From NCBI GenBank assembly GCA_030590405.1, contig JAUUYO010000162.1, positions 1 through 7,860 of the forward strand: a DNA stretch of 7,860 bases. Direction: 5' to 3'. Under the pieces are notes generated by a model. It saw only the letters and a program-made list of their open reading frames with translations. It did no database searches and had not been told where the DNA came from. Origin of the DNA: Kangiellaceae bacterium (GTDB taxonomy: Bacteria; Pseudomonadota; Gammaproteobacteria; Enterobacterales; Kangiellaceae). A program made the translations under genes and the position numbers. Of this stretch, positions 6,456 to 7,860 are shown one piece after another. Position 1 is the first letter of the stretch, and each line of letters opens with the position of its first letter.

Positions 6456-6523
6456 TAGACTGATCGAGACTTTCTCGAAGACCGAATCGGACATAGTACC
6501 GCGATAGCACCCTTAAGGGCAAA

Positions 6524-7860
6524 ATGAATAATAAAGCAAATATGAATTCAACCGAGAAAAAGGCAGCGCTGACGTTAAGCGCTGTTTTTGCGTTGCGCAT
6601 GCTCGGTTTATTTATGTTATTGCCGGTATTTAGTTTGGTGGGTCAGCAGCTTGATGGTTATACCCCGGCGCTAATTGGATTGGCGATTGGCGCTTATGGT
6701 TTGACTCAAGCTATCTTCCAAATCCCATTCGGATGGTTGTCCGATCGCTTTGGACGTAAACCGATCATTCTTTTTGGTCTGATATTATTTGTCATCGGCA
6801 GTTTAGTCGCTGCGATGAGCGAGCATATTTATGGGGTGATCGCCGGCCGTTTATTGCAAGGTTGCGGGGCAATTGCTAGTGCGATTATGGCCTTGGCGGC
6901 CGATTTGTCTAGAGACGAACAACGCACAAAAATTATGGCCAGTATTGGCATGAGCATCGGCGCGGCGTTTGCGATGGCGATGATTCTTGGACCAGGGTTA
7001 ACAACTTGGCTCGGTCTGCAAGGGCTTTTTCTGGTGATCGCCGGGTTAGCCATTGTCGCGATGCTGGTGATTTATTTTCTGACCCCTAATCCCAATACCC
7101 AATTTGTGCAGCGAGACGCGATTGCTAGTCGAAATCAGTTTTCCAAGATTTTTAAAGACGGTCAATTAATGCGGCTCAACTTTGGTATTTTCACTTTGCA
7201 TTTTTTACTAACGTCCTTTTTTGTGGCATTTCCTAACCGGCTTAAAGGGCTTGGTGTGGATCTGGCTGAGCATAGCTGGATCTATCTCGCGACCATGGTG
7301 GCAGCGGTAGTGTTGATGTTACCGATGATCATTCTGGCAGAAAAAAAACGTCAACATACCAGAGTGATGTTAGCCGGAGTGATGCTGATTGCTTTAGTGC
7401 AATTTAGTTTTGGGATGTTTCAGTTTCCACTGGGCATCGTGGTGGTGGCATTGATGCTGTATTTTACCGGATTTAACTTGATGGAAGCATTGTTACCTTC
7501 CATGATTTCGCGGATGGCTCCTTTGTCGGGTAAAGGGACCGCATTAGGCGTTTATTCGACCAGCCAGTTTGCGGGCGCATTTTTAGGTGGGCCGATAGCG
7601 GGCTTAATCATGCAATACAAAGGCATGGACGGTATTTATCTGGTCGGTGCATTTATGGCGATGCTTTGGGTATTGTTATTGTTGGGGCTAAAAAACCCAC
7701 CGGCGCTAACCGCTTATACCTTAACCATGCCGGATGTTGCCGAAGAGGCTTTCCCCTCGTTAATTGATGAAATAAAGGCAATTGAATGTGTATCGGAATC
7801 CATCGCCTTACCGGAAGCTGTCGCAGTTTATCTTAAAGTAGACAAAGATCAGCTTGATCC
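6524..7860 (+). CDS. MFS transporter, YajR-like with C-terminal YAM-type domain (partial, right edge)
   Basis: The frame is open from ATG 6524 to the window end, giving 445 residues. Family members are about 450-460 long, so only the last few should be missing. The sequence is a run of hydrophobic helices with the MFS motif A, GWLSDRFGRKP (70-80), between helices 2 and 3. After the last helix (ending near 389) a soluble tail contains LPEAVAVYLKVDKDQLD, which resembles the ferredoxin-like YAM domain of E. coli YajR. It should be an inner-membrane, proton-coupled transporter, probably for efflux; the substrate is unknown even for YajR. The start is supported by AAGGG seven to eight bases before the ATG; an in-frame ATG at codon 7 is a weaker alternative. 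In Pseudomonas an MFS gene sits between uvrA and ssb, so ssb may follow outside the window. Family call is firm, YajR subgroup fairly so. Confidence 0.92.
   Translation, partial: MNNKANMNSTEKKAALTLSAVFALRMLGLFMLLPVFSLVGQQLDGYTPALIGLAIGAYGLTQAIFQIPFGWLSDRFGRKPIILFGLILFVIGSLVAAMSEHIYGVIAGRLLQGCGAIASAIMALAADLSRDEQRTKIMASIGMSIGAAFAMAMILGPGLTTWLGLQGLFLVIAGLAIVAMLVIYFLTPNPNTQFVQRDAIASRNQFSKIFKDGQLMRLNFGIFTLHFLLTSFFVAFPNRLKGLGVDLAEHSWIYLATMVAAVVLMLPMIILAEKKRQHTRVMLAGVMLIALVQFSFGMFQFPLGIVVVALMLYFTGFNLMEALLPSMISRMAPLSGKGTALGVYSTSQFAGAFLGGPIAGLIMQYKGMDGIYLVGAFMAMLWVLLLLGLKNPPALTAYTLTMPDVAEEAFPSLIDEIKAIECVSESIALPEAVAVYLKVDKDQLD

Overview
The window looks like ordinary chromosome from a gammaproteobacterium of moderate to low G+C. 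The reasons are the close resemblance of its UvrA to gammaproteobacterial UvrA in length and motif spacing, and the uvrA / MFS transporter divergent pair known from Pseudomonas and relatives, where ssb usually follows the transporter. A marine lineage such as Kangiellaceae/Oceanospirillales is possible, but I cannot fix the genus from sequence alone. I see no phage, transposase, CRISPR array, tRNA or rRNA gene.

Layout. (1) 1-649, minus strand: 5' part of an Old Yellow Enzyme-type NAD(P)H:flavin oxidoreductase that runs off the left edge. (2) 650-813: divergent control region. (3) 814-2884, plus strand: a tightly packed three-gene operon in which both junctions are 4-base ATGA stop/start overlaps. 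It encodes a seven-helix membrane protein with an internal duplication resembling PQ-loop/SWEET proteins, a Nudix hydrolase, and a fold-type II PLP enzyme of the serine racemase / threonine or 3-hydroxyaspartate dehydratase group. (4) 2885-3542: about 650 bases without a conventional gene, lying between convergent genes and almost filled by an inverted-repeat element (2886-3502) with long arms and hairpins. (5) 3543-6371, minus strand: complete uvrA. (6) 6372-6523: divergent uvrA / transporter control region carrying a perfect 14-base inverted repeat and a third degenerate copy, but no recognisable LexA box. (7) 6524-7860, plus strand: YajR-like MFS transporter with a C-terminal soluble domain, cut by the right edge just before its expected end.

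How the genes relate. The 814-2884 genes are probably co-transcribed and translationally coupled. A membrane protein, a nucleotide- or metabolite-cleaning Nudix enzyme and a hydroxy-amino-acid dehydratase/racemase could form a small amino-acid handling unit, but that is inference. UvrA is the damage-recognition ATPase of nucleotide excision repair. The transporter next to it shares its control region, with no evident functional link.

The points most worth a second look are the inverted-repeat element, whose two hairpins differ by paired (compensatory) changes while the reading frame through one copy is broken; the operator-like repeats between uvrA and the transporter; and the unassigned PQ-loop-like membrane protein in the overlapping operon. 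I did not find convincing evidence of a wholly new system.
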